This document shows, one piece after another, positions 13,020 to 21,385 of a stretch of DNA of 40,216 nt (position 1 is the first letter of the stretch; each line of letters opens with the position of its first letter). A model generated the notes under the pieces. The model ran no database searches and had not been told where the DNA came from. It worked only from the letters and a program-made list of their open reading frames with translations. The translations under genes and the position numbers were made by a program. Origin of the DNA: a virus. Where the stretch lies: positions 1 through 40,216 of the IMG/VR virus record IMGVR_UViG_3300037225_000506. The stretch is one strand, 5' to 3'.

Positions 13020-15944
13020 TCAAATCTCCTTCACTGTCGCTATCCCGTTTCGCTTCTCTACCTGCCACTCTCGGTCCGGAGAGACCTCACCTAGAATATA
13101 CGGATTGTGTGAAATCAAAACGCAGTGCTTAAACCTATCTGTCACCTTTGACAACCCCTTTGCGAAGGCAGCCGCATTGACAGAGTCCAATCCTTCCGCT
13201 GGCTCGTCCAAAATCAGGGCGTTCGCGGGCGACATCGTATCCATGAACGCGAAGACCGTGATGATTGCCGCCATTCGGCTTTCCCCCGCGCTCTGATCCC
13301 GGAAGCTCTCGCCACCACCCTCGTTGTGGATCTTGGGCAAGTCTATCTCCCCGCCGGACATCTCAAACGAGACCCCGATCTTGCCGTCGGAGAAGATCTC
13401 CGAGTACCTCTGGGCGGCAGAGTTCAGGGCGGGAGCCGTCGCCGAGGCCAGGAACGCAGGCAGGCCATCCCTCCCGACGGCAGACAAGCAAGCCTCGACG
13501 AACCGCTGCTCGTAGATGCAAGCCAGTCGCGCCCGCTCGTGAACGCTCTTGGTCCGTTGTAGGGTCTTGACTCGCGCCTGCTTGGAGTTCAAAATGCCTT
13601 CCAGTCGCTGGCGGGAATCCAGTTGCTCCCGTAACTGATTCCACTCGGTCATCAACGCGGAGTGCTTCTTTACCGCCGTCTCCCACTCCCTCTGCCGCAT
13701 GTGCCGTTGCTCGGACTTCGCCTGGCGTTCATCTCGGTTGGTGTCTTTCTTCGCGTCGTAACTTTCCAGTTCTAATTCCAGCGCGTCGATCTGAGTAGAC
13801 AGCTGCTTGACGTTCTTCTCCAACCGCGCTACGTCCACGCGAGTTCCGCACGTGGGGCAGTCTCCTTGGAGCCCCGACAGTTCCTTCCGGCGGTCGATCA
13901 GGTGGTTCATGCGAACTTCCAAGTCCGTGGCCTTGAACAGCAACTTCTCGAACGCCTTCTGATTCTCGTCCATCCAAGCGCCGATGCTGTCGATGGCCTT
14001 CTGCGCGTTGTTCTTGGCCGTGGCCTGCTCCAGCATCTCGCGCTCTTTACTCGTGATGTCCTTCGGTGAAACTTTAGCAGAGGAGGCCAATGCCTCTACT
14101 ATCTCCAGAGTTCCCGATGACGCTTCGATAAGAGCAGAGTCAGAGTAGGAGACATCCATCTCCACTTCCTCCACCGCTCGCTTGCACCTCAGCAACGCCT
14201 TGCGGATCTTGGCCTCGGCCTCGATGAACCGTTCTAGGCCGAGCAGTCGCGAGAACAGCTCCTTGCGCTCCTTGTCGGTGCCGAATACAGACCCAATGTC
14301 CCGCTGCCCGACGTATACGGCGTTGGTCAGCACGCTCCAGGTTAACCCGGTCAATCTCTCGACTGCTGCCTGCGTCGCGTTGGCGTCCCCCATCGAGATC
14401 TCTTTGTCGTCGAGGTAAGCGCGAAAGTTGTTCGGTCGGCGGCCCCTCACGACCCGGAGCTTTCTTCCGCCGGCCAACGTGAGATGGGTCTCTACCTTGG
14501 CGGCTGCCTCGGTTCCCTGCCGCGCCCACCCATCGAAGGTCTGCCCCTTGAACGTACGACCGAACAGCGCCAAAAAGGGCAACGTCGTCAAACTCGATTT
14601 TCCCGCGCCGTTGCTGCCCGGCCAATCATGATTAGTTCCCGTGACGAGAGTCAGCCCTCGCTGGTCGAAATCCAGCTCAGCTTTCTCGAAGCAGAGGACG
14701 TTGGCCGCGGAAACTTTTCCCAGCGTGATGCCTTGGAGCCCGACCCCGCCCCCCGACGGCAGGTGCTTGCGGATGAACGCTTCCATCTGCTCGATGGTCG
14801 TCTCTTCCGGGAGCTCGACTTTCTCCAAGTACCGCCGGAGTATCGCCGCGTCTCCGCCCTTGATGTCGACCTGTTCGACGGCCGCGGCGCGTTGAATCTC
14901 GGGGACGAGGACGAGGTCGGCCCCCTCGTACTTCTTCTCCAGCCGGGCGCGAGCAGCCTTTAGTTCCATCACCTGGTCAGAGACGATCGGAACCCGCACT
15001 CGGACGCGAGTTCCCTTCCACCCGGTTTTCGGAACGAAGAAGTTGGGGGCGTCTGGATCGAACAGTCCGGGCACGACCGATGGAACCCATGAGAGCTGAA
15101 TCTTGGCGGCGGCAGCCTTCTCATTGATGGACGCGACCATCAGCTCCTTCACCTCGTTGACTTCTCCCCATGAGGTCGAAAAGGGCGATCCAGGGTAAAT
15201 GACTGCCCCGGAGAAGCCATAGGATGCCCTTTCTTGCGCGTTTAGAGCCCCTAGGACGCGTTTCTGGCCGTCGGCTGGGGCTTTCCTACTCCCCGGACTG
15301 GCGGAGGGCTTAAAAACGATTTGAGGGCGGTGAATGTGGCCCGAGACGCAGAGGTCGTAGGTGTCGGTTCCGACTTCATCTAGCGTCAAGCCGGTTCCCT
15401 TGGAATATGCGTTGCGCTCGCAGCCGGTGACTTCGTTGTGGAAGGCAAGGATCTTGACGCTAGGTTTGCCGCCTTCGACAAGTTTGTGGGATCTGGCATC
15501 GGCGGCAGCTTCCGCGAACGCTTTCTTCTGCCGCACGGGGTCTCGAAAGTAAGGAACCATCCAGATGAGGCCACCGGGGAATCCAAGACCGGACCGCTGC
15601 CAGTCGTCGTCGGCTATTCGTACATAGGAGTTCTCTTTCCCCGATATCTCCACCACTGGAATGCAGGAGGGAGTCCCATCGTGTACGCCAATGCTATCGT
15701 GGTTCCCGCGGACGAAATAGAAGTCGGCTTCGGCCGATATTCGCTGGACCATCTCGATCAAAAAGTTGGTGACTCGCTGATCTACCAAAGCGCTCTGCGT
15801 ATCTTTTGCGTCTCCGAGGAAGACCACGGCTTTCCGCTCGTTCTTCCAAGAATTCAACTTCGCGACGATCTGATCGACGACTTGCTGGCACTTCAGGAGG
15901 TTGTCGACGCGCGCCTGGAAATCGCCTGTGAAGAGTATTCGCAA
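13020..15944 (-). CDS. SbcD-SbcC (gp47-gp46-like) fused recombination nuclease
   Basis: About 974 residues from TTG with GAGGA upstream. N-terminal 260 residues are a metallophosphoesterase nuclease: GDFQ, GDAKD, GNHD (80-83), AFHN (His169), GHIH (202-205). From about residue 400 comes an SMC/Rad50-type ATPase: P-loop SNGAGKSS (Lys near 449), coiled coil split by a CPTC zinc hook (near 697-700), QSAGES signature and LILDEPAEGLD Walker B. In T4 and bacteria these are two proteins that process DNA ends. Here they are one polypeptide, with a repeat-like insertion after GHIH. Confidence 0.92.
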   Translation of the reverse strand: MRILFTGDFQARVDNLLKCQQVVDQIVAKLNSWKNERKAVVFLGDAKDTQSALVDQRVTNFLIEMVQRISAEADFYFVRGNHDSIGVHDGTPSCIPVVEISGKENSYVRIADDDWQRSGLGFPGGLIWMVPYFRDPVRQKKAFAEAAADARSHKLVEGGKPSVKILAFHNEVTGCERNAYSKGTGLTLDEVGTDTYDLCVSGHIHRPQIVFKPSASPGSRKAPADGQKRVLGALNAQERASYGFSGAVIYPGSPFSTSWGEVNEVKELMVASINEKAAAAKIQLSWVPSVVPGLFDPDAPNFFVPKTGWKGTRVRVRVPIVSDQVMELKAARARLEKKYEGADLVLVPEIQRAAAVEQVDIKGGDAAILRRYLEKVELPEETTIEQMEAFIRKHLPSGGGVGLQGITLGKVSAANVLCFEKAELDFDQRGLTLVTGTNHDWPGSNGAGKSSLTTLPFLALFGRTFKGQTFDGWARQGTEAAAKVETHLTLAGGRKLRVVRGRRPNNFRAYLDDKEISMGDANATQAAVERLTGLTWSVLTNAVYVGQRDIGSVFGTDKERKELFSRLLGLERFIEAEAKIRKALLRCKRAVEEVEMDVSYSDSALIEASSGTLEIVEALASSAKVSPKDITSKEREMLEQATAKNNAQKAIDSIGAWMDENQKAFEKLLFKATDLEVRMNHLIDRRKELSGLQGDCPTCGTRVDVARLEKNVKQLSTQIDALELELESYDAKKDTNRDERQAKSEQRHMRQREWETAVKKHSALMTEWNQLREQLDSRQRLEGILNSKQARVKTLQRTKSVHERARLACIYEQRFVEACLSAVGRDGLPAFLASATAPALNSAAQRYSEIFSDGKIGVSFEMSGGEIDLPKIHNEGGGESFRDQSAGESRMAAIITVFAFMDTMSPANALILDEPAEGLDSVNAAAFAKGLSKVTDRFKHCVLISHNPYILGEVSPDREWQVEKRNGIATVKEI
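15236..15300. repeat. GC-rich repeat copy inside the SbcD coding region
   Basis: Contains CTAGGACGCGTTTCTGGCCG and a GGGGC/GCCCC-rich tail. Read in the SbcD frame it encodes part of KPSASPGSR...GQKRVLGAL, a low-complexity stretch between the GHIH and YPGSP motifs where SbcD relatives usually have a short loop. The methyltransferase ORF at 37.5 kb encodes a similar segment, so this looks like an in-frame insertion. Confidence 0.4.
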
Positions 15945-15948
15945 AGGT

Positions 15949-16335
15949 TTATTCCTCGATTTTCAATCCACTAAGCGCCTCGGCGAGGTCGGCCATCTTC
16001 TCGCAGAGATCTTTCCAATGATTCATGGTTTCCGGTGAGAATCGCAAATCCTCAAGGTTTGGAGCATATAGGAACTTCTCAACTGCCTCCGCCGCCGCAA
16101 AGCAAATCTTGAGCATCTTTATCTCCGGCCGCTTCTCGCATTGGACGATGTGCTTCAGCAGAGCTGCGTTCCTGGCGTCCACGCTCATGCCCGCGCAGTC
16201 GGTGACATGCCCGCAATAGGAGCAAGTGACGGTAGAGCATGCTTCGATTACCCGCTGTTCGATGAGCGTCCTCCACTTCCGTCGCGGGGTGTGAAGGAGT
16301 TCTTTGACTAGCCATTCGGAGTAGTGTATATTCAT
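15949..16335 (-). CDS. 128-residue hypothetical protein with zinc-finger-like motif
   Basis: AGAGGAA upstream of the ATG. Residues 38-70 contain CSYCGHVTDC and HIVQCEKRPE, a CxxC...HxxxC arrangement that could hold zinc. The C-terminal half is helical (LKICFAAAEAVEKF ... WKDLCEKMADLAEAL). It lies four bases upstream of the SbcDC start. Function unknown. Confidence 0.7.
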   Translation of the reverse strand: MNIHYSEWLVKELLHTPRRKWRTLIEQRVIEACSTVTCSYCGHVTDCAGMSVDARNAALLKHIVQCEKRPEIKMLKICFAAAEAVEKFLYAPNLEDLRFSPETMNHWKDLCEKMADLAEALSGLKIEE

Positions 16336-16691
16336 TTCCTCTTGGGGATTCTCTTTGGCAACGCTGCTGGGGATACGATGAGCTGCCCGTTGGCGTCATC
16401 CCAAACGCACTGGTGAGCGGCACCGTCATCGTACAGTGCGCTCCGGTGCGAGAAGGTAACGCGAGGTTGCCAGCAGCTCTCGCTCTGCTCGTGCAGGCTC
16501 ACGACCGCGACGCAGTTGGGGATCTCTAGCGGCTTGAGCGAGATGATCCCAGTACCAGGTTCTTCCAATATTGCGACCTTGTTGGCTCCGTTCTGCCGTA
16601 GTAGCTTCACCGCTTCCGCGTTGAGCAGGAGGAAGCGGGAGTTACGCCCGGAGACCTTGGCGGTGGGGAAACTGTGAGCCGGAGTGTTCAT
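16332..16691 (-). CDS. 119-residue hypothetical protein
   Basis: Starts MNTPAHSFPTAKVSGRNSRF. A beta-rich pattern (SRFLLLNAEAVKLLRQNGANKVAILEE, ISLKPLEI) and a basic C-terminal tail (LPKRIPKRK). ATGA overlap with neighbours on both sides. No family recognised. Confidence 0.7.
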   Translation of the reverse strand: MNTPAHSFPTAKVSGRNSRFLLLNAEAVKLLRQNGANKVAILEEPGTGIISLKPLEIPNCVAVVSLHEQSESCWQPRVTFSHRSALYDDGAAHQCVWDDANGQLIVSPAALPKRIPKRK

Positions 16692-16800
16692 TTGTACTTC
16701 ACCTTTAAGCTCTTCGACTTCTTTGACGAATCGAGGTACACTCCGTGATCTTCTGCGTCTTTAGTTGCTTCATTGGCCGCCTTATCTCTTTCAAAGTCAT
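16688..16800 (-). CDS. possible 36-residue ORF without a clear in-frame start
   Basis: The frame reading DFERDKAANEATKDAEDHGV and continuing to a Lys-rich end has natural composition, and its stop overlaps the next ATG as ATGA. The ATG that overlaps the upstream stop (16798-16800) is in a different frame and opens an unnatural Arg/Lys peptide. A one-base error or a -1 shift just after that ATG would restore a normal gene. Low confidence. Confidence 0.3.
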
Positions 16801-17273
16801 CTTCGTTTCCTTGGTGGGCGGTTGTCGTACTTCAGCCAGCGGTCCAGCGACGGCGCCAAGTTGCCGGCCTCCACCCTGATCTCGGCACGACGAAGCATGG
16901 AGGTCAGGAAAGACCTCTCGGCCAACGAGTTCCACTCGACAACCCCACGAGACACCTTGGTCACCCGCACGTCGGCCCCGACCTCCAACAGCCCCCACCA
17001 TGCGGGAACGTCCAGTCGGGAGAGCAAGCCCTTAGGGGTCATGAAGTACCGCCGCTGGCCCATCCCCGAAATCGGATTTTGTCGAAAATATTTTCGAGCG
17101 TCAGATTTGAAGTCCAGAACGGTGGCCTTGCACTCGATCACGCAGGAGCGCTCGCCCTTGAACCCGATGGCGTCAGGGATCTCACCGACCTCGGTAGAGA
17201 ACTCGGTGAAGACCACGTAATCCCTTGACCGGAGCCACTTGGCCGCGTGTTGAACGAGTTCAGAGTGAGTCAT
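16797..17273 (-). CDS. PD-(D/E)XK-type nuclease (MmcB-like)
   Basis: 158 residues from MTHSELVQHAAKWLRS. The core is visible: FTEFSTEVGEIPDAIGF with the acidic residues, then CVIECKATVLDFKSDA (ExK) and RKYFRQNP, followed by RRYFMTPKGL and PAWWGLLEV. This matches the MmcB/VRR-like branch of PD-(D/E)XK nucleases linked to DNA repair. An upstream in-frame ATG would overlap the previous gene more; MTHSELV was chosen from homology-like length. It sits beside replication genes and probably processes DNA ends. Confidence 0.7.
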   Translation of the reverse strand: MTHSELVQHAAKWLRSRDYVVFTEFSTEVGEIPDAIGFKGERSCVIECKATVLDFKSDARKYFRQNPISGMGQRRYFMTPKGLLSRLDVPAWWGLLEVGADVRVTKVSRGVVEWNSLAERSFLTSMLRRAEIRVEAGNLAPSLDRWLKYDNRPPRKRR

Positions 17274-17445
17274 ATATCCCAAAAGTATCTCGATGATACT
17301 CGATAAAACCACACAACACACAAGTTCTGTGCTGAATAATGTAGTTACCCTTCACTCGCTTTATTCCGTCTTCATCGACTCTGGTAATGGTACCTTCCTC
17401 TTTGATTGACCAAGCTCCCCAGGTATGCCTCCAAAAGCAAATCAT
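17260..17445 (-). CDS. 61-residue hypothetical protein
   Basis: GGAGTAGGAAG precedes the ATG. The product (MICFWRHTWGAWSIKEEGTI...) ends with HRTCVLCGFIEYHRD, a single CxxC. It overlaps the clamp-loader stop by four bases and the nuclease start by 14. Short Trp/Cys proteins of this type are common in phages. Function unknown. Confidence 0.65.
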   Translation of the reverse strand: MICFWRHTWGAWSIKEEGTITRVDEDGIKRVKGNYIIQHRTCVLCGFIEYHRDTFGIYDSL

Positions 17446-18434
17446 CTTCCTACTCCTTGATATCGTTTAGTTACCTTCCACAAAACGGCCCACAACCACA
17501 CCATCATCGTCGAATCTTCCAGCGGCGGTGCGCAGAGTTCCAGGAGCGAGGTCGCCGCACGATCTCCTCCCGAGCCAGTTCCTTCGCGCTCCAAGACCCC
17601 TCGAAGCCAACCGGAGCACGACGCGCGTATCCACCTAGCCTGATCCGACGATGCGTTCTTGAGGGCGGCCGCGACGGTCTTCCATTGCCCGGAAGTCATC
17701 GCCTTGCAGACCCGTAGGGAGTCGATTCCAGATTCATCGGTTCCCGCCACGGCCTCCACGGCAGACAGCCCCGACGCGTACTTCTCCAGCGCCATCAGGA
17801 GGTCTCTCGGCGCGGCGATCTGCATCAGGTGGCACTGCTCGAACAGCGGAGCCAGAGAAAGCGTGATTTTAGCCCGCGCCGCTTGCCTGGTCAGAAACGT
17901 CTCGCTGGCGTCGAAGCCCAGGAGCTTCATCTGATAAGTCACGCACCGCTTGCGAAGCGTCGGCAAAATCTTCTGAGGCGCGGTTGTGCAAAAGATCCAA
18001 ATGAGATGCGCTGGAGGTTTCTCCGTGGGGTCGAGAAGCAAGTCTTGTGCGTTCCCCGAAAGACGTTGGCACTCGTTGAGGATTATCACGCGCTTGCCCT
18101 CGCCGATGGGTTTGTAGCGCGATATTTCGACGATCTTCCTGACATCTTCCACGCCGGTCTGATCGCTGGCATTGGTTTCGTGAATGGCGAACTCCAGCTT
18201 GCGCTTCCAGCACTCGTCGCACGGATCTCCCCACACGGTCATGTGAGTGCACTGAAAGGTTATAGCCAAGATGTTGGCGATGGTTGTCTTCCCACATCCG
18301 CTGGGTCCCGTGAACATCCAAGAGGCCGGCTGCCGGAATACCATCTGCTTGCGGATGGCGGCGACCGTGGACTCTTGCCCGCAGAGAGCTGAGAGGGAAC
18401 GAGGCCGCAACGCGAGGCTAAGTATCTTCGCCAT
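17442..18434 (-). CDS. clamp loader ATPase, DnaX/gp44-like
   Basis: 330 residues. AAA+ motifs: Walker A GPSGCGKTT (about 43-51), a Cys-containing insert (CTHM...CDEC) like the DnaX zinc module, Walker B-like VIILNECQRLS (118-125) and sensor-1 FCTTAPQK, with RKRC following. It loads the sliding clamp encoded at 28523-29569. The usual Walker B aspartate is replaced by Asn120 while the glutamate is kept. No separate small clamp-loader subunit was recognised in the window. Confidence 0.85.
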   Translation of the reverse strand: MAKILSLALRPRSLSALCGQESTVAAIRKQMVFRQPASWMFTGPSGCGKTTIANILAITFQCTHMTVWGDPCDECWKRKLEFAIHETNASDQTGVEDVRKIVEISRYKPIGEGKRVIILNECQRLSGNAQDLLLDPTEKPPAHLIWIFCTTAPQKILPTLRKRCVTYQMKLLGFDASETFLTRQAARAKITLSLAPLFEQCHLMQIAAPRDLLMALEKYASGLSAVEAVAGTDESGIDSLRVCKAMTSGQWKTVAAALKNASSDQARWIRASCSGWLRGVLEREGTGSGGDRAATSLLELCAPPLEDSTMMVWLWAVLWKVTKRYQGVGR

Positions 18435-18635
18435 TTAAGCATCTTCCTCGATGACGATTCCTTGCAGTTTCTTGAACTCGTCCGCTCGCAAGGAGATGAT
18501 CTTGATCTTGGGCTCGCGGGCGTCGTCGAAGATTTTTATGAAGGTAAGGTTGACCCATACCTCCGAGCTCGTGTGATCTTTTTTGGTTTGAACGGTCATG
18601 ATTCGGCCGTCGTTAAGTTGGATCATTTGCATCAT
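18435..18635 (-). CDS. 66-residue hypothetical protein
   Basis: The ATG overlaps the RecA stop (ATGA). It encodes MMQMIQLNDGRIMTVQTKKD and a beta-strand-rich remainder (VWVNLTFIKIF, KIKIISLRADEFKKL), acidic at the end. It lies directly before the clamp-loader gene. Unknown role in the replication operon. Confidence 0.65.
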   Translation of the reverse strand: MMQMIQLNDGRIMTVQTKKDHTSSEVWVNLTFIKIFDDAREPKIKIISLRADEFKKLQGIVIEEDA

Positions 18636-19552
18636 TCCTCACCCCCGTCTCCGTCCTTCTTGTACGCAACGTCCTTCGCAGGCACGAACTCCAGCACGCC
18701 CTTGAGCAAGCGGTAGCCGATCTCAGCCCCCTCCTCCCCGCCGCACTTGTTCTTCGTCGCCTTCAAGATTCCCTGAATGCCGACGTTCTTTCCGCCGTCC
18801 TTGCAGAACCCCGTTCGCTTCGCGCGGAGCCTGACCTGGCAATAGAAGCGCGGAGCGTTTCCGCCTGGACTATACCAAGGCGAACCCATCTTCACTCCCG
18901 GCTTTTGCCGCATCTGGTTGATGAAGATGAACGTCGTGTTGTAGCTCTGCGCGCAGGCCATCCATCGACGCATCAGTCGGCCGACGAACATCGGAAGGTC
19001 CATGTTAGTGCGCATGTTTGAGTTCTCGATGCCGGCGTCGCCCTCGCCCTCCGTCAGCAGCGACGCGACGGAGTCGATGACCCCAATCTGCTTCGCGGCG
19101 ATCTTCTTGCTAATCGGACTCTTGATGACGGCCTCGATCTCGGCGCAGAGTTCCTGTGCGGTCGAGAGTCGTGGACTCTTCTCTTGGTGGGTCTTCCCGG
19201 TTTTCTTGTCGACGTAGCTGAACTGTCCGACGTACGGCTGAATGAGCTCCACCTTGTCGGGGTTGAGCCCGCGAGCCCTCGCCCACTTCTCGTCCCACGA
19301 GTTCTCCAAGTCTCCCCACACGACGCGCGCTCCTCCGACTTGCGCGAGCGCCGACAAGGACAGCGCGATGGCCGTCTTCCCGTGGCTCTCCATCCCCGTG
19401 ATCTCGATCATGGTCCCGTATGGGATGCCAAAATCAGCGTGTCCGATGACGCGGTTCAGGTCGGGGAGACCGGTGTCGAGGTACGCGCGAGGCCGCCACG
19501 CCATCGCGAGGTGTCCCAGTTTCTTCCGGATCGCGTCTAGTTCTTTTCCCAT
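18632..19552 (-). CDS. RecA/UvsX-like recombinase
   Basis: 306 residues. Motifs: GIPYGTMIEITGMESHGKTA with Walker A at 53-60, Walker B-like QIGVIDSVASL near residue 165, a loop-2 segment INQMRQKPG, and SPGGNAPRFYCQVRLRAKR, as in RecA cores. It would pair homologous strands for recombination-dependent replication and repair together with SbcDC, SSB and RuvC. The gene starts after a strong terminator that ends the SSB transcript. Confidence 0.88.
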   Translation of the reverse strand: MGKELDAIRKKLGHLAMAWRPRAYLDTGLPDLNRVIGHADFGIPYGTMIEITGMESHGKTAIALSLSALAQVGGARVVWGDLENSWDEKWARARGLNPDKVELIQPYVGQFSYVDKKTGKTHQEKSPRLSTAQELCAEIEAVIKSPISKKIAAKQIGVIDSVASLLTEGEGDAGIENSNMRTNMDLPMFVGRLMRRWMACAQSYNTTFIFINQMRQKPGVKMGSPWYSPGGNAPRFYCQVRLRAKRTGFCKDGGKNVGIQGILKATKNKCGGEEGAEIGYRLLKGVLEFVPAKDVAYKKDGDGGEE

Positions 19553-19567
19553 TAGTTTTGATTTTCT

Positions 19568-19607
19568 CGAAAAGAAAAAGGGGCTGCCGCCGAAGCAGCG
19601 ACCCCTT
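19568..19607 (-). terminator. intrinsic terminator after the SSB gene
   Basis: Minus strand: AAGGGG-tcg-CTGC, loop, GCAG-CCCCTT followed by TTTCTTTTC. Strong GC stem plus U-rich tail, seven bases after the SSB stop. Best-formed terminator in the window. Confidence 0.8.
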
Positions 19608-19614
19608 CGTTGGT

Positions 19615-20652
19615 CTAGCGTTTTTTGACGGGCGCGGCAACCTTCTTGGCAGGCGGCGCGACCTTCTTGGCGGGAGCCGGAGCCGTCTTGCGGGCGGGCC
19701 TCACCGGCTCGGATTCCTCTTCGACCTCCTCGACTTCTTCTTCAACCTCCTCCTCTTCGGGTTCTTCCTCCGGCTCGTCGGCCGGTTCCTCTTCCTCAGC
19801 TTCCTCCGGTTCCTCCTCGTCGGCGGGGGTTTCCTCCTCCGGCTCGTCCTCGGCTGCCTCGGACTCTTCCTCCTCTGTCTCCTCAGGCTCCGGCTCGTCT
19901 TCCGGCGCGGGCTTCGCGCCTCGGCGGCGAGGAGCCTCGTCGCGCTCTGCGTCCTCTTTCTTCGGCCGTCCGTAGTACGCGCTCTTCTGGTCCTCCGCGT
20001 CGTAGGCGGGGACGACGGAGTCGAGGTCCTTCACGGCCGCGAGGACCGACGCCGGCACCTTGCTCGGGGTCTCGTCGCCCTCGACCTCGGTGTACCGGGT
20101 CTGGAGCATCTGGCCGGTGCGCTCGATGTTGATGTTGTAACCCTTGACGGGGTCCACATAGTCCTTCTTGCTGCTGGCGATCTTGCTGTAGACGCGGACG
20201 GCCAGGGATTGCCCCTGCTTGCCGGGGATGCCGCTACCGGTGGAGACCCACCACGGCTTCGGCCCGCCGAACTTCTGCGTGTCGGTGTCGAACTTGGATG
20301 CGTGGACGACGAACTGCTCCGCCGCCCGGATCTCGTTGGCCTGGGCGCGCTTCGCTGAGCTCCCGCTGCCCTCCAGTTCGGGAATCTTCACGTCGCACAG
20401 CCAGCACTTGCCCCTGCCCTCGATGTCCTTCCCGCAGCCGCACATCGCCTTGTCGGGTCCGACGTTCCGGTGGACGCGGAACTCGCGATAGGGCGGGTTC
20501 ACGATCCCCTTCGGGTTGACCTTGCCCTCCGGGGTCAGGTCCTTCTTGTCCGGGAGGACGCGGAGGCAATTGCTGCCCTCCAGTATCTTGATGCTCGTTC
20601 CCTCCGATTTTTGTTTGACGCGATCTCGTGCGCCGCTTCTCCAGTCGCCCAT
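19615..20652 (-). CDS. single-stranded DNA-binding protein, T4 gp32-like
   Basis: 345 residues from MGDWRSGARDRVKQKS behind AAAGGAG. The N-terminal 210 residues look like a gp32-type OB domain: SNCLRVLPDKKD, a zinc site CGCGKDIEGRGKCWLCD, and QSLAVRVYSKIAS. Then follows a very long Glu/Pro-rich acidic region (about 240-315). Unlike gp32 or bacterial SSB, whose acidic tip is last, it ends in a basic Lys/Ala/Pro tail (APAKKVAPPAKKVAAPVKKR). Coats ssDNA at forks and during recombination. Confidence 0.82.
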   Translation of the reverse strand: MGDWRSGARDRVKQKSEGTSIKILEGSNCLRVLPDKKDLTPEGKVNPKGIVNPPYREFRVHRNVGPDKAMCGCGKDIEGRGKCWLCDVKIPELEGSGSSAKRAQANEIRAAEQFVVHASKFDTDTQKFGGPKPWWVSTGSGIPGKQGQSLAVRVYSKIASSKKDYVDPVKGYNINIERTGQMLQTRYTEVEGDETPSKVPASVLAAVKDLDSVVPAYDAEDQKSAYYGRPKKEDAERDEAPRRRGAKPAPEDEPEPEETEEEESEAAEDEPEEETPADEEEPEEAEEEEPADEPEEEPEEEEVEEEVEEVEEESEPVRPARKTAPAPAKKVAPPAKKVAAPVKKR

Positions 20653-20696
20653 AAACGATTTCTCCTTTGTCGAACTTTTTGGTTTGAAATTGAACT

Positions 20697-20852
20697 CTAC
20701 TCGTCCGCGTCGCGCGCGCCCATCAACTCCTTCAGGTGCGCGCGCTTCTCCTTGAAGTACGCCTTGATGCCCGCCCGGACGACGCCGAGGGCGAGGCACG
20801 AGACCAGCAGCGCCGCGAGCAGCCAGGCGAAGATCATCCAGAGCGCGCTCAT
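20697..20852 (-). CDS. 51-residue single-pass membrane protein
   Basis: Starts directly after the upstream stop. It encodes MSALWMIFAWLLAALLVSCL, a clear membrane helix that continues to about residue 25, followed by a basic amphipathic segment (GIKAYFKEKRAHLKEL) and an acidic end. GC-rich codon use matches its neighbours. Function unknown. Confidence 0.65.
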   Translation of the reverse strand: MSALWMIFAWLLAALLVSCLALGVVRAGIKAYFKEKRAHLKELMGARDADE

Positions 20853-21359
20853 CTAGTTCCCCGGAAACCGATCCCGCAGCTTGCGACGGGTCTCGGCCAG
20901 CTTCCCGGCCCCGGCCTCCACCGCGCTCTGGAGAGACAGCTCGCTCCTCATCAAGTTCCCCACCACCTGCAAGCTGTCCCTGCGCATCCTGAACGCCTCC
21001 ACGAGGAGCTTGGCGAACTCGTCGGCCTCGTCTGCGGCGTCGAACGCGTGGCGGGCGTCCGTCACGTCCTCGTCTACCAGGAGGAGCGACTCGATGGCTC
21101 CCTCCGTCATCTTCTCCCCGAGGTCTTTCGCCGTCTTGCGGATCAGCAGCTCGTGCTCCGCTTGCGTGCGCTCCCAGCTCATCTTCGCCGCGCTCCGCGC
21201 GCCCATGGTCTCGACCCGGTACCGAATCGCGTCCACGAACATCCCCGGGTTCTGGGCGGCCGCGTCCACGACGTTCTCCGGGGAGAAGTCGATGCGGTTG
21301 AGCAAGTCCTCCACGTTGGTCCTCTTCGCCGCTTGGTTGGTCGTCGTCGGTTTCTTCAT
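20853..21359 (-). CDS. 168-residue helical hypothetical protein
   Basis: First gene after the polymerase C-terminal gene, behind a CCGTATAGTTA motif. Almost wholly helical and charged (SAAKMSWERTQAEHELLIRK ... LQSAVEAGAGKLAETRRKLRD). The position next to SSB and polymerase suggests a replication-recombination accessory protein, but no family is recognised. Confidence 0.7.
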   Translation of the reverse strand: MKKPTTTNQAAKRTNVEDLLNRIDFSPENVVDAAAQNPGMFVDAIRYRVETMGARSAAKMSWERTQAEHELLIRKTAKDLGEKMTEGAIESLLLVDEDVTDARHAFDAADEADEFAKLLVEAFRMRRDSLQVVGNLMRSELSLQSAVEAGAGKLAETRRKLRDRFPGN

Positions 21360-21365
21360 GGCTAT

Positions 21366-21379
21366 CTAACTATACGGTT
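21366..21379 (-). promoter_or_regulatory. CCGTAWARTTA-type start-proximal motif
   Basis: Minus strand reads AACCGTATAGTTAG in the 26-bp gap between the polymerase stop and the 20853-21359 start, 18 bases from CCG to the ATG. Candidate phage-specific promoter for the SSB/RecA side of the cluster. Confidence 0.55.
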
Positions 21380-21385
21380 TCAGAA

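Noticed and set aside
14290-14305. CCGTATACG-like word on the minus strand
   Set aside because: It lies in the middle of the SbcC coding region, not before a start codon, and lacks the ARTTA half of the motif.
16705-17001. Alternative minus-strand frame ending in an Arg-rich peptide
   Set aside because: Mostly overlaps the PD-(D/E)XK nuclease in another frame. Composition is unnatural compared with the alternative small frame ending at 16688.
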